Notes under the pieces: model-generated
What the model was told of the DNA's origin: nothing
Databases searched by the model: none
The model's input: the letters and a program-made list of their open reading frames with translations, nothing else
Shown here: positions 51,775-59,518 of the stretch, piece by piece
How positions within the stretch are numbered: position 1 is the stretch's first letter
Layout: every line of letters starts with the position of its first letter
Translations under genes and position numbers: made by a program
Origin: Actinoplanes flavus
GTDB taxonomy: Bacteria; Actinomycetota; Actinomycetes; Mycobacteriales; Micromonosporaceae
Length of the DNA: 64,000 bases
NCBI RefSeq assembly: GCF_017592555.1
Contig: NZ_JAGFNS010000014.1
Coordinates: forward strand, 1-64,000
Reading direction: 5' to 3'

Positions 51775-52465
51775 CATCGCTGTCGCGCTGACCGAGGTGG
51801 CGCGATCGCTGCAGAACGAACGCGACGAACAGGGCACGTTGCGGGCCATCACCGCCGCCGCGGTGGACACCGTGCCCGGCACCGAATACGCCGGCCTGAT
51901 GGTCGTCGACCACGGCCGGGTCGACACCCGCGCCGCCACCGACGACGTGGTTCGCGAGATCGACCAGGCACAGTTCGACACCGGTGAGGGCCCCTGCCTC
52001 ACGGCGCTCTTCGACGAGACGACGGTGCGGCTCACCGACATGGTCGACGAGCATCGATGGCCGAACTTCGCCGGCCGGGCGGTCGTTCTCGGCATCCGGA
52101 GCATGCTCTCCTTTCAGCTGTACGTGGAGGACGGCACCCTGGGAGCCCTCAACCTGTACGCCGGTGACCGGGACGCCTTCGACGACGACGCCGAACACGT
52201 GGGGCTGCTGTTCGCCGCCCACGCCGCGGTCGCCCTGTCCGGAGCACGGCAACAGGAGCAGTGCGGCCGCACCATCCAGATCCGGGATCTCATCGGCCAG
52301 GCCAAAGGCATCCTCATGGAGCGCTACCACCTCGACGCCGAGCTCGCCTTCGGGCTGCTGATCCAGGTCAGCCAGCGCACCGGCACCCGGATGATCGACG
52401 TGGCCGCGCACCTGGCCAGAACCGGCGAGTTGCGCCCGGTCGGCCCGGATGCGGAGGGACGCTAG
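51761..52465 (+). CDS. GAF-ANTAR RNA-binding antiterminator protein
   Basis: 234 residues: a GAF domain (about 15-155, TEYAGLMVVDHGRVDTRAATDD and a C-terminal LFAAHAAVALSGA) and an ANTAR domain (about 165-220). The ANTAR part shows RDLIGQAKGILMERYHLDAELAFGLL, the helix that binds paired hairpins in nascent RNA to prevent termination. The Asp/Glu-rich GAF probably binds a small ligand. I looked for but cannot point to its RNA target in this window. The ATG at 51761 is preceded by GAGGGGAGG. Confidence 0.88.
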   Translation: MTEDDIAVALTEVARSLQNERDEQGTLRAITAAAVDTVPGTEYAGLMVVDHGRVDTRAATDDVVREIDQAQFDTGEGPCLTALFDETTVRLTDMVDEHRWPNFAGRAVVLGIRSMLSFQLYVEDGTLGALNLYAGDRDAFDDDAEHVGLLFAAHAAVALSGARQQEQCGRTIQIRDLIGQAKGILMERYHLDAELAFGLLIQVSQRTGTRMIDVAAHLARTGELRPVGPDAEGR

Positions 52466-52476
52466 CCTCGGACCAC

Positions 52477-53025
52477 ATGATCGTTTGGATCAATGGAACC
52501 CACGGGGCCGGCAAGACGACGACGAGTGCGCTCGTGCGGGCGCTCATCCCGGATTCGCGGGTGCTGGACGCCGAGAAGGTCGGCGAGACGCTGATGGACA
52601 TCACGCCGGGGCTGCCGGAGACCGACAACTTCCAGCACTGGCCGCCGTGGCGGCAACTCGTCGTCGAGACGGCCCGGCGGGTGCTCGACTACACCGGCGG
52701 AACCCTGGTCATGCCGATGACCGTCCTGGCCGAGCCGTACTGGCGGGAGATCAGCGCGGGCCTCGCCGCACACGCCATCGAAGTGCGGCACTTCGTCCTG
52801 CACGCCGACCAGGACACCCTTCGAGGCCGGATAGCGGCGGCCTCCCCGATTCCGTCACCGTTCCGGCTCCAACACCTCGAGCCGTACGCCGAGGCGGCCC
52901 GCACCTGGTTACACGCCGAGGCGGAGGTCGTCGACACCACGCACCGCACGCCGGCCGAGGTCGCCCAATGGATCGCCGACGCCGTGACCCATCACCCAAC
53001 CCCGAACGGCGCCCCCACGCCGTAA
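52477..53025 (+). CDS. TmrB-like P-loop kinase
   Basis: 182 residues beginning MIVWINGTHGAGKTTTSALV, a Walker A motif at the very N-terminus as in TmrB-type tunicamycin-resistance and related nucleoside-kinase-fold proteins. Later VMPMTVLAEPYWREI and the Arg-rich lid near DTLRGRI fit the fold. TAGCCT (52463-52468) lies 8 bases before the ATG, so the mRNA may be leaderless. The last dozen codons (VTHHPTPNGAPTP) are encoded by the first unit of the adjoining 37-bp array, so the C-terminus has been extended by repeat DNA. The substrate is unknown. Confidence 0.8.
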   Translation: MIVWINGTHGAGKTTTSALVRALIPDSRVLDAEKVGETLMDITPGLPETDNFQHWPPWRQLVVETARRVLDYTGGTLVMPMTVLAEPYWREISAGLAAHAIEVRHFVLHADQDTLRGRIAAASPIPSPFRLQHLEPYAEAARTWLHAEAEVVDTTHRTPAEVAQWIADAVTHHPTPNGAPTP

Positions 53026-53300
53026 CGCACCATCCGACCCGAACGATGCCCCCACGCCGTTACCCATCACCCGACCCGAACGATGCCCCCACACCGTGAC
53101 CCATCACCCGACCCGGAACATGCCCCCACGTCGTAACCCATCACCCGACCGCACGGTGCCCCCACGCCGCAACTCACCATCCGACCCGAACGGTGCCCCC
53201 ACACCGTGACCCATCACCCAAACCCGAACGATGCCCCCACGCCGTAACTCACCATCCGACCCGAACGGTGCCCCCACACCGTGACCCATCACCCGACCCC
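52984..53300. repeat. 37-bp tandem array, about eight and a half copies
   Basis: Units begin at about 52984, 53022, 53059, 53096, 53133, 53169, 53206, 53244 and 53281. The consensus starts GTGACCCATCACCCGACC and ends with a CCCCCACGCC-type segment. Two alternating sub-types (CACCATCCGAC and CCATCACCCGAC) are visible. The array fills the gap between convergent genes and enters both 3' ends. Confidence 0.9.
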
Positions 53301-54002
53301 GCCACCGATAAGTGTCCCGATGCCGTAGGTGACCGCCATTCCCGCCGCGCCGCCGAGCACCAGCCGCAGCACCGCCCGCCTCGGCCGGGCGCCGCCGAGC
53401 CGTGCGCTCAGGTAGCCGGTGCCGGCGAGAGCGGCGACCACCACCAGGAACGCGACAACGATCCGGGCGCTCGGCGGCGGCAGCAGGATCGCCGCGAGCG
53501 GCAGCAGCGAGCCGGTCGTGAACGCGACGGCCGACGCGACGGCGGCCTGCCATGGGCTGGTCAGCTCGTCCGGATCCAGGCGCAACTCGACGTCAGCGTG
53601 CGCGGCGAACGCGTCCCGGTCGGTCAGTTCCCGGGCCACCTGCCGGGCGGTCGCCTCGCTGAGCCCTTTGGCCTCGTAGAGCGCGACCAGCTCCTCGAAC
53701 TCCTGCTCGGGGAACTCGGCCAGCTCACCGCGTTCCTTCTCCAGCAGCGCCTTCTCGGTGTCCCGCTGGCTGCTGACCGACACATACTCCCCCAGCGCCA
53801 TCGAGACGGCACCGGCCACCAGCCCGGCGACACCGGCGGTGGCGATCGACCCGATGGAGGTGGTCGCACCCGCCACACCGATCACCAGACCTGCGGTCGA
53901 AACGATGCCGTCGTTGGCGCCGAGCACACCGGCACGCAGCCAGTTGAGCCGCCCGGCGAGGGCGGCATCGTGCGGCTCCCCCGGATGCGAGTCGATGGCC
54001 AT
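53289..54002 (-). CDS. VIT1/CCC1-family iron/manganese transporter
   Basis: 237 residues: helix 1 with LNWLRAGVLGANDGIVSTAGLVIGV, the hallmark of the VIT1/CCC1 family, then SMALGEYVSVSSQRDTEKA. A cytosolic Glu-rich metal-binding segment follows (about 85-140, EKERGELAEFPEQEFEELVALYEAKG), then three C-terminal helices. It should export Fe2+ or Mn2+ from the cytosol. It starts 3 bp after the stop of the GLAGL-repeat protein, so the two form one transcript. Its 3' end is built from the 37-bp repeat array. Confidence 0.92.
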   Translation of the reverse strand: MAIDSHPGEPHDAALAGRLNWLRAGVLGANDGIVSTAGLVIGVAGATTSIGSIATAGVAGLVAGAVSMALGEYVSVSSQRDTEKALLEKERGELAEFPEQEFEELVALYEAKGLSEATARQVARELTDRDAFAAHADVELRLDPDELTSPWQAAVASAVAFTTGSLLPLAAILLPPPSARIVVAFLVVVAALAGTGYLSARLGGARPRRAVLRLVLGGAAGMAVTYGIGTLIGGGVG

Positions 54003-54005
54003 GGA

Positions 54006-54518
54006 TCAGAACGCCGCCAACTCAACCGACCCAAGACCAACAGACTCGAGTCCGGCCAACCCAAGACCGACCAAGGCGAGTCCGGCCAACCCGAGACCAA
54101 CCAACCCGAGACCAGCCAGGCCGAGACCGACCAAGCCGAGACCAGCCAGGCCGAGACCAGCCAAGCCGAGACCAGCCAAGCCGAGACCAGCCAAGCCGAG
54201 ACCAGCCAAGCCGAGACCAGCCAAGCCGAGACCAGCCAAGCCGAGACCAGCCAAGCCGAGACCAGCCAAGCCGAGACCAGCCAGGCCGAGACCGGCCAAG
54301 CCGGGACCAGTTAGGCCGAGATTGACCGGGCCTCGATTGACCGAGCCGAGACCGGCCGAACCGAAACCAGCCAACCCGAGATTTACTGGGCCGAGATCCG
54401 CGGCGAGAAGGGCCACATCCGAGGCGATCTCGTCATTCGCGACGAACGCGAGACCGATATCCGCCGGTCCGCCGGCGACGCGCACCGCGACCTCGCGGCC
54501 GACCCGAGTCTCCATCAT
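54006..54518 (-). CDS. GLAGL pentad-repeat protein, cotranscribed with VIT1-type transporter
   Basis: 170 residues. The first 45 or so (METRVGREVAVRVAGGPADI onward) look like ordinary coding sequence with GC-rich third positions. The rest is about 20 tandem five-residue units, mostly GLAGL, with variants such as GLGLV and GSVNRG. AAGGAG six bases before the ATG at 54518 supports the start. The repeat is 15 bp at the DNA level. A pure Gly/Leu/Ala repeat could form a beta-solenoid or a membrane-inserting glycine zipper, but this is speculative. Overlapping plus-strand frames exist, so coding status is not certain. Confidence 0.5.
   Translation of the reverse strand: MMETRVGREVAVRVAGGPADIGLAFVANDEIASDVALLAADLGPVNLGLAGFGSAGLGSVNRGPVNLGLTGPGLAGLGLAGLGLAGLGLAGLGLAGLGLAGLGLAGLGLAGLGLAGLGLAGLGLAGLGLVGLGLAGLGLVGLGLAGLALVGLGLAGLESVGLGSVELAAF
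54110..54300. repeat. 15-bp tandem repeat within the GLAGL gene
   Basis: About twelve nearly exact copies of CCGAGACCAGCCAAG (plus strand) occur in a row, flanked by diverged copies on both sides. Exact identity in the centre suggests recent slippage or unequal exchange. Confidence 0.85.
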
Positions 54519-54589
54519 GGCGCTCCTTCCCAACCAACATCATCTGGTACCGGCGCCGCCGTCACCACCCCCGACCGGCCCGCCCCGGC

Positions 54590-55350
54590 CGGCCCATCTC
54601 CCCGCCGACCTTGGACGACTGACCACCATTCGCGCACAAACGCCCCAGGATCCACGAAGCGCGGACACCCCACCCACCCCCGCCGACCTTGGACGACCAA
54701 CCACCGCCCGAGGTAGGCAAACGTCCAAGATCCAAACGGAGACGGACGCATCGCCCATCCCCCGCCGACCTGGACCGATTGACCACCACCCGAGGCGTCT
54801 CCGGCCAAGGTGGGAGAACACCCAAGATCCGAGAACGGGACAACCCGCCACCCACCTCCGCCGACCTTGGACGACTGACCACCACCCAAGGTGCCTCCGC
54901 CAACGAGGGAGAGCGCCACATCCGAGAGCGGCAGGACGAACAGCCCACCTCCCGCCGACCTTGGACGATTGACCACCGCCCGAGGTGGGAGAACGGCCAA
55001 GATCCGAGAACGGGACTGTCCGCCACCCACCTCCGCCGGCCTTGGACGACTGACCACCGCCCAAGGTGCCTCCGCCAACGAGGGAGAGCGCCACATCCGA
55101 GAGCGGCAGGACGAACAGCCCACCTCCCGCCGACCTTGGACGATTGACCACCGCCTGAGGTGGGAGAACGGCCAAGATCCGAGAGCGGGACTGTCCGCCA
55201 CCCACCTCCGCCGACCTTGGACGATCGACCACCGCCCGAGGTAGGAGAACGTCCAAGATCTAAACGGAGGATGACGAACTGCCCATCCCCCCGCCGACCT
55301 TGGTCGACTGACCACCGCCTGAGGCGGGAGAACGGTCAAGATCCGCGAGG
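54590..55350. repeat. Nine interspersed copies of an 80-95-bp repeat, two alternating types
   Basis: Copies of CCGCCGACCTTGGACGA begin near 54605, 54685, 54764, 54856, 54952, 55035, 55128, 55206 and 55292. One type continues with a GAGGTGGGAGAACGG-like stretch, the other with AAGGTGCCTCCGCCAACGAG. They largely alternate in the middle of the array. The whole 54519-55473 interval holds no gene I can support. Open frames on both strands are products of the repeats. Confidence 0.85.
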
Positions 55351-55473
55351 GGGACGATGCACCGCCCGATTCATGATGATTTGGGCGATTCGGGACCGCG
55401 TGCGGTGGGGACGTCCGAGATCGGCTCGGGCGGGGTGAGGGCGGCGGCGGGGAGGGGCGGTCAGGAGGGGCGG

Positions 55474-56856
55474 TCAGGAGACGCGGAAGGTGGCGTCCTG
55501 GCGGTCGGAGGCGCTGGAGGAGGCGCTGAGCGGGTCGATGCGCAGCACGTAGTTGGAGTGGCGCAGGTAGCGGTCCGGGAAGTTGTAGGAGCGGAACGAC
55601 GACCACGCGGAATCCGCCAGCCCGGCCACCCGGTAGAAGGTGGCGTCGGCGCGGAACGTGGCGGTGTTGTCGTTGGGGTCGAGGCGGATGGCGTAGTTGC
55701 TGTGCCGCAGGTACCGGCCGGGATAGTTGACCGATTCGAACGAGATCCCGGCGCTGTCGGCCAGTCCGGCCACCATCCGCCACAGCTGGTCCTGGTGCGG
55801 GTCGAACGGGTAGGCGTCGATGCGGCCGATGCTGTTGGCGTGGCGTACGTACCGGTCCGGGAAGTTGGACGACTTGAGCCGCACCCAGGCGGGCAGGCCC
55901 CAGCGGCTGATCAGGGCGCTGTACTCGGCGGCGGTGATGCCGGCGATACTGCCGTGTTTGGCGTTCAGCGGCGGGGTGAAGGTCCGCTGGTTCGCCACGG
56001 TCCAGCTGTTGGCGCCGACGTTGCCGCTGCTCCACAGGTAGTAGTCGTTGTTGACCGGGCTGAACGAGTCGCCCCAGAGCCACCAGCCGGTGCCGGCGTT
56101 GTTCTTGATCAGCAGCGGGGCCTCCATCGAGCTGCCCTGGCGCAGACCGCTGGTGTAGGTGGTGTAGCTGTTGGCCGCGCCGGTGCTGGATCGGGCGCCG
56201 TGGATCAGGCCGGTGGAGAGGTTCTTGTAGTACAGGTAGAAGGTGGAGCCGTCGACGACGATGTCACCGTCCAGAACGGGGAAGCCGGGACTGAAATAGA
56301 CCTGGTTCGCCGAGACGGTCCGGAAGTCGGACGTGTAGTTGACCATGAAAACGTCGGTGCCGTTGTTGGCCGAGTAGACGATGCCGTACTGGCCACGGGC
56401 GGCGTCCCAGAAGGCGGTGGGCGCCCAGGTGTGGGTGGCCAGCGTGTGCATGCGGATCCGCCGGTAGCCGGTGAAGCTGGTGAGGTTCACCGAGTCCCAG
56501 ACGTGCAGGTACTGGTTGTTCTGGCCGAAATCGGTGCCGTTGAGGTCGGTCGCCAGGATCACGAAGGTGCCGTCCTGCTTGCGCAGGATGAACGGGTCCC
56601 GCAGGCCGAGGGTGCCGGCGGTGGGGGTGACGACGGGTGCGTTCTGGTTCAGCGGCGACCAGTTCAGGCCGTCCTGGCTGACCGCCAGGTGCAGGCCGTA
56701 GTTCGCGCCGGACATGTTCGGGGTCTCGGTGAAGTAGGCGAACACGTAGGCGGTGTTGGCCGCGAGCGCCGCGGTCGGGGCGGCGGCGACGGCGGTGGCG
56801 GTCGCGGCGGCGGACAGGACGGGCAGCAGGGTGAAGGTGCGGCGGGTCAGGGACAC
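55474..56856 (-). CDS. Secreted GH43-like arabinofuranosidase with AbfB (CBM42) domain
   Basis: 460 residues from a GTG at 56856 with AAAGGTGA upstream. A signal peptide with twin Arg (SLTRRTFTLLPVLSAAATATA) precedes a five-bladed propeller (about 35-310). It has LGLRDPFILRKQDGTF (general-base Asp), THTWAPTAFWD and QGSSMEAPLLIKN (acid Glu), the GH43 layout. The C-terminal 140 residues are an AbfB arabinose-binding domain with repeated FPDRYLRHSNYVLRIDP-type units. With the GH127 gene upstream it should degrade arabinan or arabinoxylan side chains outside the cell. Confidence 0.85.
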   Translation of the reverse strand: MSLTRRTFTLLPVLSAAATATAVAAAPTAALAANTAYVFAYFTETPNMSGANYGLHLAVSQDGLNWSPLNQNAPVVTPTAGTLGLRDPFILRKQDGTFVILATDLNGTDFGQNNQYLHVWDSVNLTSFTGYRRIRMHTLATHTWAPTAFWDAARGQYGIVYSANNGTDVFMVNYTSDFRTVSANQVYFSPGFPVLDGDIVVDGSTFYLYYKNLSTGLIHGARSSTGAANSYTTYTSGLRQGSSMEAPLLIKNNAGTGWWLWGDSFSPVNNDYYLWSSGNVGANSWTVANQRTFTPPLNAKHGSIAGITAAEYSALISRWGLPAWVRLKSSNFPDRYVRHANSIGRIDAYPFDPHQDQLWRMVAGLADSAGISFESVNYPGRYLRHSNYAIRLDPNDNTATFRADATFYRVAGLADSAWSSFRSYNFPDRYLRHSNYVLRIDPLSASSSASDRQDATFRVS

Positions 56857-56982
56857 GGTTTCACCTTTCGGGGTAAGGGTGACGTCACCGGATCAGCCCG
56901 GCGGCGGCCGATGGCCGTGCGGGGGCAGCAGGCCGGGCGATTGCCACGGTGACGCTTCGTAGCCCGTACGAGATGGTGGTTT

Positions 56983-59238
56983 TCAAGCGAAGCGCCAGAG
57001 GTTGTCGGCGCTGCCGTTGTCGGGGTCCTGGACGACCTGGACGCCCCACGCGGTGCCGCCGTTGAGGACGGCGAGGAGTTTGCCGCTGTTCACGTTGCGG
57101 ATCTTGTAGAGGCCGCCGCCCTGGTCGACGAGGGTCCAGCGGTGGTCGGCCGTGCCGTTGTCGTCCCATTGCAGGACGCGCGCGTTGTCGGCGGTCGACA
57201 TGTTCTCGACACCGAGGACCTTGCCGCTGTTGACGTTGCGGAAGCGGACGGCGGTGCCGTCGGCGATCCGGACCCAGCGGTGGTCGGGGGTGCCGGTGTC
57301 GCCCCAGGTGAGAGCGAGGCCGCCGTTGGCGGTCGACATGTCCTGGATGCCGAGGACCAGGCCGGTGGCGTTGTTGACGATCTTGTACGTGGCCGTGGTG
57401 AGCCAGTAGACGCTGTAGTTGAAACCGTGCGCGTCGTAGAACGGCACCAGGTTGACGGTCGCGCCGTTGGCGGTGGCGCTGGTCCGGGTGACCGACGAGA
57501 CGGTGAGCGCGGGCGGGGCGGTGAGAGCGGTGTCCCCGTAGTTTCCGGCCAGCACGGTCGGCCCGTAGGTGATCGCCTGGACGTCCGGGTTGTCGGGCGC
57601 CGGCCGCAGGACGATCCGCATCGGCAGCCGGACCGTGATCGTGTCGCCGGCCGCCCAGGTGCGGGTGATCGTGGCGTAGCTGCCGGGGGTGGCGGTGACC
57701 GACTGGGCGACCCCGTTGACGCTGATGGCGGCACCGCTGGTCCACGACGGGATCCGGACACGGATGCTCCACGAGCCGCTCATCGTGCCGGCGAGGGTGA
57801 GCGTGCTGGTGTCGCCGGCCGGGAAGGTGGTGGTCTGGGTGACCGTGATGCCGCGCTGCGACCAGGTGAGCACCGACGGGGCGTAGAGGTTCACGGTCAG
57901 CGTGGTGCCGCTGTAGTAGTAGATCGACTCCATGAGCCGGGTGTTGACCTCGACACCGGTGCCCTGGCAGCACCAGAACGTGCCGTAGTCGGTGGACCAG
58001 GTGCCGCCGCCCCAGGCCGGGCCGACCCCGCGGCGGCCGCCGGGCCTTAGTGGCGTGAAGTAGGTGACGTGGCCGTAATTGGACGCCGGGTTCTGCGCGC
58101 CGAGCACGTGGTTGAGCAGTGCCTGCTCGTAGAAGTCGAAGTAGGCGGCCCGGTTCGGGTCGGTCACCCACAGTTCGCGGGTCAGGCGCAGCATGTTGAC
58201 CGAGTTGCAGTGCTCGCACGTGTCGTCGGTCAGGTAGGAGGCGATCGCGTTGGCCGGGCGGAAGTGCTCCGCCTGACTGTTGCCACCGATGGCGTACGTG
58301 TGCGCGCCGACCGTGATGTTCCACGCGTTGCGGGCGATGTCCAGGTAGCGGGTGGTGCCGGTGGCCTTGTACTCGCGGGCCGCGCCGATCCACTTGGGCA
58401 CCTGCGTGTTGGCGTGCAGGCCGTTGAGCGCGTCGGTGTTGGCGGCGAGCGGGTTGAAGACGGTGGCATGGTCGAACCGCTGGGCGACGGTCAGCCAGCG
58501 GGCGGTGCCGGTCTGCTGGTAGAGGTCGGTGAGCACGGCGTTCATCCCGCCGAACTCGGTGCCGAGCATGGCCTGCATCCGGGAAACGGACAGAGCGGAG
58601 GTACGGGTGTCGACCCACCCGGCGAGCTTGACCAGCACGTCGCGCGCCTGGGTGTTGCCGACGTACCGCCACACGTCGAGGAGGCCGGCCATCGTCTTGT
58701 GGATGCAGTAGTACGGCACGTTGCCGTTGGTCAGGGTGCGGTTCTCCACCGCGGTGATGTCGGCCTCCGGGAATCCGGACAGGTAGCCGTTGGCCGCCTG
58801 GCATTTCGCCAGTTCGGCGACCATGTAGTTGGCCTTGTCGCGGCAGACGGTGTCGCCGAGGATCGCGTACGCCTGCGCCCACGCGGTCAGGAAGTGGCCC
58901 TGCACGTGCGAGCGGAACGGGAAGGTCGGCGCGTCCCAGCCGCCGTTGGCCGCGGCGCCGCCGGTGGACTGACCGTGGTTGGCACGGAACACGTAGAGCA
59001 GCCGGTCGACGTCGATGAACCGCAGGTAGTTGAGCGTGCGGGTCTGGTTGTCCATGAGCCGGCCGGCGGTGAGCCGCACCTGTCCGAGGGGGAACGGGTA
59101 GGCGGAGACGCCGAGGTCGGCGCGGGCGGGTGGCAGTTCGGCGGCCGCGGCGGGGCTGCCGGTTCCGGTGGTGGCGACGACGGCGCCGCCGAGGGCGGCG
59201 CCCAGCAGACTGCGGCGGGTGACGGGGAGCGGGGACAT
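56983..59238 (-). CDS. Secreted GH127 beta-L-arabinofuranosidase with ricin-type lectin domain
   Basis: 751 residues: a Tat-like signal (TRRSLLGAALGGAVVATTG), an alpha/alpha-barrel GH127 domain (about 40-600) and a ricin B-type beta-trefoil (about 610-751, repeated NVNSGKVLGVENMS). The zinc-thiolate catalytic site of GH127 is visible as Glu/Cys in SYLTDDTCEHCNSVNM and the double Cys in TFWCCQGTGVE. By family knowledge the second of these is the nucleophile region. It releases beta-L-arabinofuranose from plant glycoproteins or arabinans. It precedes the GH43-AbfB gene by 126 bp on the same strand. Operator TGTTATCGATAACA overlaps its promoter. Confidence 0.9.
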   Translation of the reverse strand: MSPLPVTRRSLLGAALGGAVVATTGTGSPAAAAELPPARADLGVSAYPFPLGQVRLTAGRLMDNQTRTLNYLRFIDVDRLLYVFRANHGQSTGGAAANGGWDAPTFPFRSHVQGHFLTAWAQAYAILGDTVCRDKANYMVAELAKCQAANGYLSGFPEADITAVENRTLTNGNVPYYCIHKTMAGLLDVWRYVGNTQARDVLVKLAGWVDTRTSALSVSRMQAMLGTEFGGMNAVLTDLYQQTGTARWLTVAQRFDHATVFNPLAANTDALNGLHANTQVPKWIGAAREYKATGTTRYLDIARNAWNITVGAHTYAIGGNSQAEHFRPANAIASYLTDDTCEHCNSVNMLRLTRELWVTDPNRAAYFDFYEQALLNHVLGAQNPASNYGHVTYFTPLRPGGRRGVGPAWGGGTWSTDYGTFWCCQGTGVEVNTRLMESIYYYSGTTLTVNLYAPSVLTWSQRGITVTQTTTFPAGDTSTLTLAGTMSGSWSIRVRIPSWTSGAAISVNGVAQSVTATPGSYATITRTWAAGDTITVRLPMRIVLRPAPDNPDVQAITYGPTVLAGNYGDTALTAPPALTVSSVTRTSATANGATVNLVPFYDAHGFNYSVYWLTTATYKIVNNATGLVLGIQDMSTANGGLALTWGDTGTPDHRWVRIADGTAVRFRNVNSGKVLGVENMSTADNARVLQWDDNGTADHRWTLVDQGGGLYKIRNVNSGKLLAVLNGGTAWGVQVVQDPDNGSADNLWRFA

Positions 59239-59319
59239 CGAGGGACTCCGATCTCGGCGGATTCCGGGTACGACGGCACGCGCCTTTCGGCGTACACGGG
59301 GGAGTTTTGCTACCGGCCG

Positions 59320-59347
59320 ATGTTATCGATAACAATGAAGGTGTCAA
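59320..59347 (-). promoter_or_regulatory. Promoter of the GH127 gene with overlapping operator TGTTATCGATAACA
   Basis: On the minus strand, TTGACA (59347-59342), a 16-base spacer and TAACAT (59325-59320) make a strong promoter. The perfect 14-bp palindrome TGTTATCGATAACA (59321-59334) covers the spacer and -10, so binding would block RNA polymerase. This site differs from the GGAAAGCGCTYTCC family, and no dedicated regulator gene is adjacent. Confidence 0.7.
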
Positions 59348-59518
59348 GGTTTATCGATCTGGAAACATGTCGGCGCCCGCACGGCCGTCACCGGGCTCGG
59401 CAGATTACGAAAACCGTGAGCAAAAGTCCGTCCTCCACGAGGGATGTGATCGATATACAAGGTGTGCCGCGCCGCCGCGGTCCCTCAAGTAGCTCTCGGT
59501 GCGACCGATGGTCAGCTC

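Noticed and set aside
52984..53300. CRISPR array suggested by regular 37-bp units
   Set aside because: The units are contiguous, with no unique spacers between them, and no cas genes occur in the window.
53193..54314. Plus-strand frame with ETSQA repeats across the VIT1 and GLAGL genes
   Set aside because: It runs antisense to a clear VIT1-type transporter and has no ribosome-binding site or family match. Its good third-position GC within the repeat alone is not enough.
54540..55470. Open frames on both strands in the nine-copy repeat
   Set aside because: They arise from the repeat itself, have no start signals, and read as low-complexity sequence in every frame.
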